54,809 bases of DNA, from NCBI GenBank assembly GCA_000226015.1, contig JH154003.1, positions 7,186-61,994 on the forward strand, written 5' to 3'. Below the pieces are notes generated by a model. That model saw only the letters and a program-made list of their open reading frames with translations. It did not search any database and had not been told where the DNA came from. Positions within the stretch are counted from its first letter, which is position 1; each line of letters opens with the position of its first letter. Made by a program: the position numbers and the translations under genes. The DNA is from Mnemiopsis leidyi (lineage: Eukaryota; Ctenophora; Tentaculata; Lobata; Bolinopsidae). Shown in pieces: positions 27,001 to 37,060 of this stretch.

Positions 27001-30000
27001 AATAGAAGGACAGAGCTGCTCACTTCCCGGGTGTTCAGTGTAAAGTTGCATGGCGAGGAGAATAAGGTGAAGAGAGGGTTCAACATCGACCTGACCATGA
27101 GAGTACCTGTGGAGGGAGTTGCGGAATGTAGATGGTATGATACAGGTAGAGTCGGTCTTTCTGCCTAGACTCGCTTTACAGGATGTAAGGATCTATATTC
27201 TGTATCTGCCTAGACTCGCTTTACAGGATGTCAGGATCTATATTCTGTATCTGCCTATATACTCGCTTTACAGGATGTCAGGATCTATATTCTGTATCTG
27301 CCTAGACTCTCTTTACTGGATGTCTATATTATATTCTGTATCTGCCTAAACTGGCCAATTGTGCCAGTGCTGCCAATGGAGTCAGTTGTGCCGAAAATTC
27401 CATTGGTGATAATGGAGTCAATCAGAAAATAATATTGTGGGTATATTTGCAATTGTGACAGTGGTGACAATGGCGAAAATGGGACAATGGTGCAAATGGG
27501 GACAAGGTGCCACTGTCGCCATTGCCGATATATCAGTATAATAATTTGCTGATTGTCGCCATTGGCGCCAAAGAACCGCCATTGCCACCAATGGAACCGC
27601 CATTGCCTCCAATGGAACAACTGTCGCCATTGGCGCTCCTCTCGCCATCGTCACAAATGAATCGCCATTGATTCCATTGCCACCATCAGCACCACTATAA
27701 TGGTTTCATTATAATGGATCCAATGGTCACCAATAGCTATCGCCATTTGCGCAAATGGAACACTTCCTTTTTCATTGGTGCCAATGGAGATAGGGATCAC
27801 CATTGGCTCCACTCACCAGTTCACCATTTGACGCCAATAGAACATCCATTTGTCCCCCTAAATGGAACCATTGGCGCCAGCCGCCAATTGCCCCACTCAC
27901 CAAACTATATGATACTTTTACCTAAAACAGTATCCGGTATATTGGTAAGGAGTTGGCAGTTTTGTGGGTCTCTGATACAAAAGTAATTTCTCTACTGACC
28001 TAGAGAGATCGCTGTGTCTCTAAAACAAACTAAAATCTCTACTGACCTAGAGAAATCGCTGTGGTCTACAGAAGGTTGTTATGTGACGTCACGAGCCGGA
28101 GATCTGTTGCACTGCCAATGTGACCACCTCACCAGCTTCGCTGCTTTCACAGTACGTGATCTATTATTCTCTTGAGGCAATATTCACTTTCACAGTATGT
28201 TAGACAATATTTACTTTTATGGTAAGAACACGAAATTCGACGATTATCGATTATCTCGCCTGGTTTTTGGACAAAGGATTAAATTCTTGTCGAATTAGAT
28301 TTTTGTTTATTTTCATTCCAAAATCGTTCAAATATTTACATTACAGAGTCTAAGTGAGGTTCCAGAAGGACACAAGCAAGCTCAGTCAGTAATATCAACC
28401 CTCCTGTTTGTCTTGTCAATCATAACACTCGTCTTCACTCTACTCGTCTACTTACCGATCAGGTATTGAGTCTACGAATATTAGCCACGTGGTATCTGTT
28501 GTTTTCATGTTGTTTTTCTTTTTCTTCTCGGTGATAAGTCGCCGGTTAACGTATTCTTTCCGTAGCAACCAGTCTTGATGTAGTGAGTGGGTTGAAATCA
28601 AGTGCCTTATTTAAACCAGTCTTGATGCTCTTACTTTTACTCATGCTTTAAGTCCGATGATTAGACAAATTATCAAACTGCTTTATCAGTAAAGTTTACG
28701 TTAAGAATTTGAATTATGGAACACTTGTCTCATCATAAAAATAAAACTACAAACAACAGTTGAAATTTGTCTCCCAGATCGTTCCGAAACAGACTGATCG
28801 TGCAAGTTGAACTGATGGAAGTAACGGCTCTTATCCTGGCCAACATCGCCTTCCTATCGCTAGCCCACGCAGGTCATCAGTCCCGGGTCTGTACTGGACT
28901 CGTCTTCGGAGTGCAGTATCTCTACCTCGTTGCTATCTCCTGGAGCTTCGTCGCTGCACTCGTCTTTTACAGACAGGTCTGTAACTTTGTATTCTTTCTT
29001 GTCTTCTACAGACAGGTCTGTACCTTTGTATTCTTTCTTGTCTTCTTACAGACAGGTCTGTAACTTTGTATTCTTTCTTGTCTTCTACAGACAGGTCTGT
29101 AACTTTGTATTCTTTCTTGTCTTCTACAGACAGGTCTGTAACTTTGTAATATTTCTTGTCTTCTACAGACAGGTCTGTAACTTTGTATTCTTTCTTGTCT
29201 TCTACAGACAGGTCTGTAACTTTGTATTCTTTCTTTTCTTTTACAGACAGGTCTGTAACTTTGTATTCTCTCTTGTCTTCTACAGACAGGTCTGTAACTT
29301 TGTATTCTTTCTTGTGTTTTACAGACAGGTCTATAACTTTGTATNNNNNNNNNNNNNNNNNNNNNNNNNNNNNNNNNNNNNNNNNNNNNNNNNNNNNNNN
29401 NNNNNNNNNNNNNNNNNNNNNNNNNNNNNNNNNNNNNNNNNNNNNNNNNNNNNNNNNNNNNNNNNNNNNNNNNNNNNNNNNNNNNNNNNNNNNNNNNNNN
29501 NNNNNNNNNNNNNNNNNNNNNNNNNNNNNNNNNNNNNNNNNNNNNNNNNNNNNNNNNNNNNNNNNNNNNNNNNNNNNNNNNNNNNNNNNNNNNNNNNNNN
29601 NNNNNNNNNNNNNNNNNNNNNNNNNNNNNNNNNNNNNNNNNNNNNNNNNNNNNNNNNNNNNNNNNNNNNNNNNNNNNNNNNNNNNNNNNNNNNNNNNNNN
29701 NNNNNNNNNNNNNNNNNNNNNNNNNNNNNNNNNNNNNNNNNNNNNNNNNNNNNNNNNNNNNNNNNNNNNNNNNNNNNNNNNNNNNNNNNNNNNNNNNNNN
29801 NNNNNNNNNNNNNNNNNNNNNNNNNNNNNNNNNNNNNNNNNNNNNNNNNNNNNNNNNNNNNACAGACAGGTCTGTGACTTTGTATTCTTTCTTGTCTTCT
29901 ACAGACAGGTCTGTAACTTTGTATTCTTTCTTGTCTTTTACAGACAGGTCTGTAACTTTGTATTCTTTCTTGTCTTTTACAGACAGGTCTGTAACTTTGT

Positions 30001-31741
30001 ATTCTTTCTTGTCTTCTACAGACAGGTCTGTAACTTTGTATTACTTTCTTGTCTTTTACAGAATTGTCTGTCTGACAATCCATCTTTGAATCAATAAATT
30101 CACCTACATCTCCCCTCAGATTGTTACGGCGATACACAGTTACGGTAAAAGTTACAACCATACCTTCAAAGTAGCCTGCCTTCTGTGTTGGGTTTTACCG
30201 CTCGTATTTCCTGCCTTCGCTGTAATCTACTCTAAAGAACGTGACATCCAGTACCTTGCTGGAATGGACGGAGAATTCCAGTAAGTTTTTTTAATGATGG
30301 CCACTTCTTATAGTTTATCATAACTTATTTTTCTTTATTTTAAGCCAATTCTACATTTTTGACTGATGTCAATTTCTTGAGTGATACGTTGTTTACCAAG
30401 TCTCTGTTAAATCAGTTTCAAACACATTAGAGTTTATCTTTTTGTCACGGCTTTGGACTACAATTTCCGAATAAACGTTGATGAGGAAACTTCGTAAATG
30501 AAATGGCAGTCTCGACTGTACCGCCCGCCAAAGAATCAATCAATTGCCCCATTGTTCGAAAATTATTTTTTTTCTTGGAGTGGTCAAAGTTTACTTCGAA
30601 ATAATGTCGCAGATACATTGTTTTACATGTCTCGAGGAAAAGTTTCATTGTTCGATTTCAGACTCAAACCATCCATATCATGAACCATTGTTATCCCGAG
30701 TTTCAGATAATATTACCCAAAGAAGCATGTGCGCTCGTTTGAAAGGACAGTGGTATACATTAGATACACGAGACATGACTGCTTCACGTGAATTTTCCCT
30801 GCATCAGTGCATCACGTACAAAACTAACAAAACGTATAACTAACCGGTATTATTATCAGTATTAATATTACTATGTTATTATATTATTATATTTCCAGTA
30901 ACATATCCATCCCCCGCGATGAACAGGTGTTGGATATCTGAGACTTGGAAGATATACACGTTTATTGTACCTATTCTGGCAGTGGTTGGAGTTAATACCA
31001 TCATCGGAATCAGAGTTGTTGCCATCATGTGCCGGGCTGCCAATACTAATCTCGATGGCAAGGAGGGTTCCTGGAAAATTCACAAGGTATCGTTTTCTAT
31101 TGATTTCAAACCATGAGTTCAAATTGAATTCTAAATGAATCAATCTGCGATAGATGAAAATTAAGAGTATGAATTTTGTTTGCTGACGCAACATTACCAT
31201 TTTGCTGAACTATATTTTAGTATTTGACTAAGTCACGTCTTTTTCAGCGACACATCAAATCAATTTTGTCTCTGATCATGATATTTGGAGTTTCCTTCCT
31301 CCTTTCCCTCTTCACATACGGACCCCAAGCAGTTGTCTTCCAGTACCTCTTCATAGTCTGCACTTGCTCTCAAGTAAGAAGTTTTGCCAAAAACAGTCCC
31401 TGAGACAATTCTAGTTAAGACTAACTTGAGTTAAAAGTACTTAGATTGTTAAAAAGGGATCAATTTTTCTATGATTTTAAGCCCTAAGGAACTGAGTTTT
31501 TATTCCTTAGGGCCTGTTTATCTTCATCCTGTTCGTGCCCCTAAGACCAGAAGTGCATTCGGAATGGAAGAGCATTCTCGACTCCAGCGCCAGTGCCAGA
31601 CTGATGAGTCCACGTCACAGCTCACGTGCCAGTCAGATGACCAACAGCAGTCTCTTCAAGAGTTCTAACAAAATCTTCTCCAAGTCAAGCATCAGCAGGG
31701 GTCGTAGGGACACTGTTGTGGAGCGTTGTGTTCAGTCTTAG
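21059..31741 (+). CDS. Adhesion GPCR with GCC2/GCC3-type repeats, HRM, GAIN/GPS and 7TM (25 exons)
   Basis: Exons: 21059-21095, 21231-21320, 21550-21710, 21797-21838, 21886-22052, 22350-22519, 22804-23002, 23255-23379, 23564-23686, 24117-24376, 24572-24707, 24927-25079, 25222-25359, 25443-25730, 26151-26261, 26375-26463, 26633-26774, 26932-27145, 28072-28151, 28347-28462, 28778-28976, 30120-30280, 30927-31086, 31248-31373, 31511-31741; about 1238 residues. Order: signal peptide (MKLIVLSLATLC), unknown domain (about 15-220), cysteine repeats of CxxCxxGTYS type (about 225-600), HRM (ECGAVN...VDCPHGG...W), GAIN, GPS (ECRWYDTEGCYV...CQCDHLTSF), TM1-7, and a Ser/Arg-rich tail. HLT at the GPS keeps the self-cleavage residues. 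TM3 Cys (VCTGLVF) and the ECL2 Cys-Trp are present. Phases agree throughout except in exon 14, where one C too many in CCCC (about 25478-25481) shifts the frame. Ligand and coupling cannot be read. Confidence 0.9.
22207..22230. repeat. 24-bp perfect palindrome in a GPCR intron
   Basis: GGTTTGTGTACA is followed directly by its exact complement TGTACACAAACC, with no loop. It lies in the intron between exons 5 and 6 of the adhesion GPCR. Confidence 0.8.
22531..22655. repeat. 10-bp tandem repeat GTTTTAGTTA, about 12 copies
   Basis: A near-perfect tandem array starts just after the 5' splice site of exon 6 (22519|GTTAGT). The variant GATTTAGTTA occurs in the last copies. It is an ordinary microsatellite/minisatellite, notable because the donor GTTAGT itself matches the repeat unit. 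Confidence 0.85.
23030..23089. repeat. Long near-perfect hairpin in a GPCR intron
   Basis: AGCACCTAGCATAGCACACC is followed without a loop by GGTGTGTTATGCTAGGTGCT, which pairs except at one position. The outer TAGTCTGC pairs with GCAGACTA after a small bulge. Arms are about 27-33 bases at 23030-23062 and 23063-23089. It lies just after exon 7. Degenerate copies of TGCTAG continue to about 23105. Confidence 0.75.
25680..25807. repeat. 64-bp tandem duplication across an exon-intron junction
   Basis: 25680-25743 and 25744-about 25804 are near-identical (one C/T difference within CAGATCTCGG...CAG|GTTTGTCAAC). Each copy includes the end of exon 14 and its 5' splice site. Only the first donor (after 25730) keeps the frame. 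Reading on to the second copy meets TAA within it. The duplication is therefore harmless if the first donor is used, and truncating otherwise. Confidence 0.85.
27161..27350. repeat. About 45-bp minisatellite, four copies, in a GPCR intron
   Basis: The unit starts CTGCCTAGACTCGCTTTACAG, continues GATGTCAGGATCTATATTC and ends TGTAT. Periods are 45, 45, 47 and 43. Each unit includes CTTTACAG|GAT followed by GTAAGG or GTCAGG, which mimics a 3' splice site followed at once by a 5' splice site. It lies in the intron that splits the GPS motif. Confidence 0.8.
27351..27900. repeat. Dense field of CCATTGG/CCAATGG motifs
   Basis: More than a dozen copies of CCATTG(G/C) or its complement occur in about 550 bases, often as direct palindromes such as CCATTGGCGCCA and CATTGGTGCCAATGG. 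There is no fixed period. Any strand can fold on itself many ways. No coding sense is supported. The open frames across it are repeat artefacts. Confidence 0.7.
28969..30060. repeat. 39-bp minisatellite seeded by the end of GPCR exon 21
   Basis: The unit is ACAGACAGGTCTGTAACTTT followed by GTATTCTTTCTTGTCTTCT (39 bp, one 40-bp copy). At least nine copies precede and five follow a 517-base N gap, so the true copy number is unknown. The first copy overlaps the end of exon 21 (TTTTACAGACAG|GTCTGT). Each unit holds a pyrimidine tract, TACAG, then ACAG|GTCTGT, so every repeat carries 3'- and 5'-splice-like sequences. ACAGAC-AG-GTCTGT is also a 6-bp inverted repeat. Because 39 is divisible by 3, runs of units stay open in frame as a 13-residue hydrophobic repeat. 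Confidence 0.9.
29345..29861. other. Assembly gap (517 N) inside the 39-bp minisatellite
   Basis: The run of N begins and ends within repeat units, so the gap almost certainly reflects an uncollapsed or unspanned array. Reading frames drawn across it are meaningless. Confidence 0.95.
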
Positions 31742-32402
31742 TGTTCTTTTAACATTCGAACATCTTAATTCTTCGTTGTAAATCAGATACTCACGTTGCC
31801 AGTTCTACTATCATTTCATTACCAATTGCGCAACATTATTATCCAACTCTTTTTCTCCATAGATTATAGTTAATTTTATGCTTTCGTGTGTATTAAGGAG
31901 AAAAATTGCATGAAAAATTAGTCACTGAAATTAAGTGCCTTCTACCAGGCAAGGTGCATTTTTCGATAAAGGCAATCAGATAAAATTAGATTCACTGTCA
32001 TTCTCCGAAATTCAATTTTTACTTTTAAAACACATTCTTACGACATTGGCCAGTTTTATACAACATCACATGCAGCTTTAAAAAGTTTCTTAAGCATCAA
32101 TTGGCATTTAACTAATTAATACTAATAGAGTTTATTTTATCGTTTTAAACTCACACCGATTTTTCTCTAAGTTTAAATTACAACTGTTATTAATAATTAT
32201 AACAGTGTTAAATATGAATTCAGAATTTGACCCTAGTACTGCTACTACGTTATGTATGTTTAATTTTGGCCTAATTTCAGATTATAAATTATTGGGTTGG
32301 ATATGCCTTGTACAGCAAGCGCTTGCTAAATCAGTATAGCCCGTTAGCCCTGTATAAATCTTAAAGCTGGACTGGTGACCTGTCCGAATTTGGAGCTGCG
32401 CT
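31742..32402. other. 3' flank of the GPCR, gene-free
   Basis: AT-rich with no convincing coding region. I did not find a canonical AATAAA within 300 bases of the GPCR stop. Confidence 0.45.
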
Positions 32403-32645
32403 GGTAGTCTATAAATATAATCAAGCTTTATTCGTTCAATTTATTACGTATTTTGTCCCTGTTTCCTGGATGAAAATATACAGGGGTTTATTGGGCCTAC
32501 TGAGGGAATTTTTATAATGCAGGTAAAATTTCCCTCAGTTGGCCAAAAACCCCTGTAAATTCTCATCAATGAGAGAGGGACAAAATACGCAATAAATTGG
32601 ACGAATAAAGCTTGATTATGGACTACCTGCATTATAAAAATTCCC
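32403..32645. mobile_element. Foldback (long inverted-repeat) element, MITE-like
   Basis: The left arm from about 32403 (GGTAGTCT...ATAATCAAGCTTTATTCG) is complementary to the right arm ending at about 32627 (CGAATAAAGCTTGATTAT...ACTACC). Matching blocks include TATTTTGTCCCT/AGGGACAAAATA and ACAGGGGTTT/AAACCCCTGT. A second, overlapping inversion pairs 32504-32525 with 32624-32645 (GGGAATTTTTATAATGCAGG). Identity is roughly 80-90 percent by eye. The long arms and absence of coding suggest a non-autonomous foldback transposon. No target duplication could be fixed. Confidence 0.7.
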
Positions 32646-32734
32646 ACACCAAACCCCCACCTACTGACAACTTAGAACTCGTAAACCGCATGGTTTAAAT
32701 CAGTGACATGGTGCAAAACATGGTGAAGGAAACT

Positions 32735-33130
32735 TCAGTCACTCCAAACTGAAACCTCACCCAAACCCAGCTAGCAGCACTAAAAGATCTGAGAGACTAT
32801 CGATACATACACTTGTCAATTGCTGACAAAACATCAGATTTTGTTCTTTTATTATTTTGCCTCTTTCCCAGTATATGTGGAGGGAAGACCATGTCCGAGC
32901 TTCAAAACTTCGACTTCGACGACCCAGCGTATCGAAAACTAGAGATGTCAAGTACTATACAGGGAAAAAGGTCACTTATATATTCACAGCAAAACTTACT
33001 TTGTCTGGAGGACAACGTCAGGGGAAAGTGGCAGAGCATTTGCAAGAAAAGAGACATACCAACCAAAGTCTACGATCCCTTTTCTTCCCATCATTCTCGT
33101 CAAAACACACAAGCACCTGCAGTCAACTGA
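32735..33130 (+). pseudogene. Decayed reverse-transcriptase fragment (Penelope-like or other non-LTR), tentative
   Basis: One frame from about 32751 reads LAALKDLRDYRYIHLSIADK, then TSDFVLL. This resembles the segment before RT motifs in Penelope-like and related elements (LxxLRxxxxIxxxxADKGxxxVLLDxxxY). Further on, FDDPAYRKLE recalls the D..xYxKL that follows. Frame changes around 32870-32890 and stops on both sides show it is broken. No catalytic YADD box is seen. The call rests on a short motif only. Confidence 0.35.
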
Positions 33131-34197
33131 CATCTTCAACATTCCACCTGAGTCTCTGGAGGGTGAGACTTAGACCGATGGTCTCAAACTACAACAGCCC
33201 GAAGGACAGGATTCCAACAGAGTGAAAAGAAAACTAAAAAGAAAGCGAAAGAGGCTGAATGACCATCCGCAGAACTCAAGCGGCAACCTCACTCAATAGA
33301 CCTGACCAACTCGTCACTACTTCTGGTAGAAAGTTGCTCGAATTAGGAAGTGTAAGAATTAGGAAGTGTTATTAGTTGTGATCGCTGAAGCATAACACAC
33401 TCTTAGTTTACTTGCCACCTGCCTCTGTCTTGTCCTGTGCCATGCTTTAGATGATTATTTTTTGTTTTGGTTTTTTTTTATTTACTTAAATATAGTTCGG
33501 TGATGATGTTTTCCAACGTACTATTCACTAAAAAGCGTGTGATCTCACTGAAAATTTTCTTTTTCTGGCAATCCCCAAGTCACTGCTAGAAACTCTGTGT
33601 CGTGTCAAACAGGATCATTTGAATACGTAGTGATATCTCTTTGACATTGCTAGATACTGACACTCTGTGTCGTGTTGACGTGGTCAGGTCTCTAAGTCAC
33701 TGCTAGATGCTCTGTGTGATGATAAATAGTGATCTGAAAACGTGAAACTAAGCTTCAAGTCTGATCGGACTAAGGCGGACTTTTAGGCGCATTTGATCGG
33801 ATCCGCTTGAGTCCGCCAAAACGAACGTTCTGGCGCAACATTTTTCGGATCCGGTCGGACTCGGATCCGATCGGATCTGCGGCGCCCAAGGTCCGCCGCA
33901 TCTATTCACAATGAAATTAAATTTTATTTTCAATTTTACTTAGGTGAAATTATTTCAAAATATTTATCGGGGAATTCATCAAATAATGAAAGACAATCAA
34001 CACCAATATTATATTGACACTGATAAAAATTAAATGTACAAACACGAATTATCTGTCCTTCAAGTTCTAGTCAACACGATCGAGGTTCATTAAAGTTTCT
34101 CAAATATCCATTGGGGCCAAGTTGAGACTTGAGCTTGATCATAGTTGACATATTAACATTTAAAATTAGGATTTACTTGGCCAGGAACCGACCAGCT
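33131..34197. other. Gene-free region with short repeats
   Basis: Three imperfect copies of a CTGCTAGA...CTCTGTGTCGTGT unit occur at about 33580-33720. At about 33758-33900 there is a cluster of (G)ATCGGATCCG and GTCCGCC motifs, some palindromic. TTTATT at 33923-33928 is AATAAA on the minus strand, a plausible poly(A) signal for the gene ending at 34198. Confidence 0.5.
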
Positions 34198-37060
34198 TCA
34201 CTGACATCCTGCATAGTTACAGCACATTGCCCCGCAGTGCTTCCAGATCCATTCCTTTTTATTCCTGGAAAGCTCGTTGTCGAAAATACAATCAGGTTGA
34301 ATGATGTCTTCACCGCAATTGTAGACGTCAAATCTGTGGACACTGCACTTGTCATTTTCATCTCCCCCACATTTTGGCATCATAAAACAGTACTCAAGGA
34401 GTTGTCCGCCCTGTGTGAAGCAGAACGGCAATACATCGCCCCCAAGGTTCCGACAAAAGTTATGGTTGCCACCCTCCAGCAACATCTTTCCTCTTTCGAT
34501 CGATCTGAACGCTCCAAGGTGAGCAGCCTTGACCCAGTTGTCACATGATCTGCCCGAGACCCCAAAGTTTCGTGTTCCCGTGTAATCTTCGCCTCGTCCA
34601 TGGAAGTTCTCATTTCCGATCTTCACACAAGATGGTATCCTCCTCGTGTCTGGTTTAAAAACGTTCTGTATCTCACAATAGACCGGGTCTCCTATCAATG
34701 TGTACCCAGCATTACATTTTATCATCAACTTTTCATTTGGCATCATAAAGTGCCGTCTGTTTCTGATAACACCGTTTTCAATGGACGGTTTGTAGCAGTT
34801 GCCTGTAGGGGGTGGGTCCATCTTAACAATGCCGGGGGTACCACGTTTGTTAGTCTCACATTCAGAAGGGGGGACGTTGCAGGTTACCTGACACTTTAAC
34901 TTCAGAGCTGGGACCATATTGCAGTACCTCTCGTAGCTTTCACATTCTCCCTCAAAGTCCTCGGTGTCAGTGCATTTTGGAGTTCCGTCCGGGTTGCAGA
35001 TTTCGCACGTGTGACCACAACGCTCCCAAATTTGTTGGTGGTCACAGTAACGACTTAGGGTGGCACAAGGGTACCCCGGATGGTCACTACATTTGTCCTT
35101 TATGAGGGAGATCCCGGAACTTCTCTTATGTCTGCCCCGACTTGGAGATGACTGGAGGGTTTGCAAAAGTGTTATTCAATGGGAATTGGTTTGGATTATT
35201 TTTTTCTAAATTTAAGAGTCCTATAGTTATACTTATAGAATATGAATTATGATCAATCATTTTATATTGTACTGCTTGGGCTGTTTCTCTAACGGATTGA
35301 ATACACTTTAAACTGTATCAGCTTACCAGCAAACATATCTGGTCCCTAGTTGCGCAAGTTTTGGTGTCGGGACAGTACTTCGGGAACAGGGCGGGACAAC
35401 CCGAGTCTCTGTCAACTCCACGCTTGGGCTTGTTTCTCACCTCCGTTTCTATTACAAACATTGCATTCTCGATACCGCATCTGTTACCTCCCCTTAAGAT
35501 CCTGGTGATATATAATGTTTATAGTGTGAACTCTTATATGATCGTCGCGAACATCTTAGTCTCGAAACATTTCAGTTTTAAGATCAGAAGTTTTGCGGTG
35601 AAGTTATTTGTGTTTGGCGTTATGGCGAAAAAGGCGGACAGAGATTTAGCGATTGATATCTGCAAACTTTACAGTTTACATGATATTGTAAGAACTGGAT
35701 CGTATAGTTTGACTACTGCCTTAATAAAATGCCTATGAATGACTTGCTAGACGTAATCCAGCTCTGCTCGAGATAATGAATTACCTCGGACAACAAACAT
35801 GATACGTCGGTAACCGAATTGCTGTCCGGAAGTTAATTTTTAATCGTTCTATTTACGGACGTGACAGCAATCCATTTCGGACACGAATGCTCAAACATTG
35901 AAAATCTTAGCTATAAAGCTAAAACGTCAATAACGTACAAACATCATGAGTACCGAAGAGATAAAATACTCATAGTTATAGTGTAGAAGTAGTGACTAGT
36001 TTTATAAATAGTTTTCCTAATAGTTATCAGTGGCTTACCTAAAGTATCCGTTCTCGCCCCAGTCAGGCCCTTTACTCGACCTAACTCGGTAGTAGGTCTC
36101 TGTGTATCCGACAATGAGGACCTTCTCTCCACAAAACTCCGAACTTGAACCGTTGATGATGCCCTCTCTGTATCTCAAGTAGGAGAAACAATTGCTCTGA
36201 CTTGTGTCTATACAGGACAGTACGCTCCCGTATCTAGAAAAGTGATGAGGTTCAAAGTCACACAGAATCTGTGACAATAGATGAAAAACATCAATCCTTC
36301 AACATAGAATAAATGAAAAAATCTTGTCCCTGTCTAAACTCTTTTTGCTCGAGATTGAATTTAATGGCTGTACCTTACTTCTTAATTCTTATTCATATTG
36401 GTGAATAGTTGCCACACGATGTCCCAAAAGGCCAAAACTAGGTTCGAAATCACGTGAGGATCAGTAATCATGCCAGATAAGGTATGATTTAAATTTCTAA
36501 ACTTAAATCTGTTTGAGTTATCCAGCATGAAAATGTAAATTTTTTAATATCTATCCGGATGCCTGGAAAGTAAAACGAACTAACACTTACAGTGTAATAG
36601 CTGACTCGAACTCTGACGGTTCTATCTTCTTATGTCCTGTAACTTCGATGTTAGTAAGGGCATCGGGGGAGGTGGCAGCCCGACAAGTGTAGGACATAGA
36701 CCGATATCCTGTGTACTTGTCCGTGGGGGCCAGCCGATCGTTCACCGCCAGCCACTCAATGTACTCACTGAAATGTCTCTCCTTGCACCCTCCAAAGTGA
36801 CAGTCCACTATCTCCTGCACTGAAAACTGAGTTGACTCCCCGGACTTCAGGAAGTTGGCGATCTCAAGCGCCGCAACGATTGCGAGGGGCCCGGTTACAC
36901 TGCAAGGGGTAGAGCTGACTCTCTCAACATTTTCTGGCTCACTGAGGTCGTAGTAGATGTCCTCTATGTCAAACCGAGGGGGTGTCTCAATCTCGAAAGC
37001 ATCTGAACAGATAAACTTAGAGCTGCACACAATAAGCAACAATCCTACCCTAGCAAACAT
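34198..37060 (-). CDS. Secreted papain-fold pseudoprotease with ShK, sushi, kringle and ShK-like modules
   Basis: Exons (minus): 37060-36591, 36268-36039, 35501-35327, 35151-34198; about 609 residues. A signal peptide (MFARVGLLLIVCSSKFICSD) leads straight into a C1A (papain) fold with no propeptide. The fold shows QEIVDCHFGGC, VLIVGY, GPDWGENGYFRIL and RCGIENA. Aligning PCSVTGPLAIVAALE to the usual CGSCWAFS...ALE places Thr (about residue 56) at the catalytic Cys. GEKVLIVGY puts Glu at the catalytic His. VRSSKGPDWG puts Ser at the Asn. So all three active-site residues look lost. After it come a Cys-rich linker, two ShK-type six-Cys modules (DKCSDHPGYPC...; KCTDTEDFEGEC...), a sushi domain (NCYKPSIENG...), a divergent kringle (YTGTRNFGVSGRSCDNW...FCRN...EYC), and a final ShK-like module. 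The phase between exons 1 and 2 does not match (2 against 0). It is an extracellular multi-domain protein; nothing shows it is a venom toxin. Confidence 0.82.

Noticed and set aside
28969..30060. CRISPR-like appearance of the 39-bp direct repeats
   Set aside because: Units are contiguous without unique spacers, the DNA is animal nuclear, and no cas genes exist. It is a minisatellite.
28930..30161. Long open frames of about 276-315 residues on both strands across the 39-bp array and N gap
   Set aside because: They are open only because the repeat length is a multiple of three and N translates as unknown. No protein family is present, and the flanking GPCR exons are spliced around them.
34129..34899. 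Plus-strand frames opposite the pseudoprotease exon 4
   Set aside because: They are shadows of the Cys-rich minus-strand coding sequence.
34198..35151. Calling the ShK-bearing gene a venom toxin
   Set aside because: The ShK modules are part of a large multi-domain secreted protein with papain, sushi and kringle parts. ShK modules are common in non-toxic secreted proteins, and nothing here shows toxicity.
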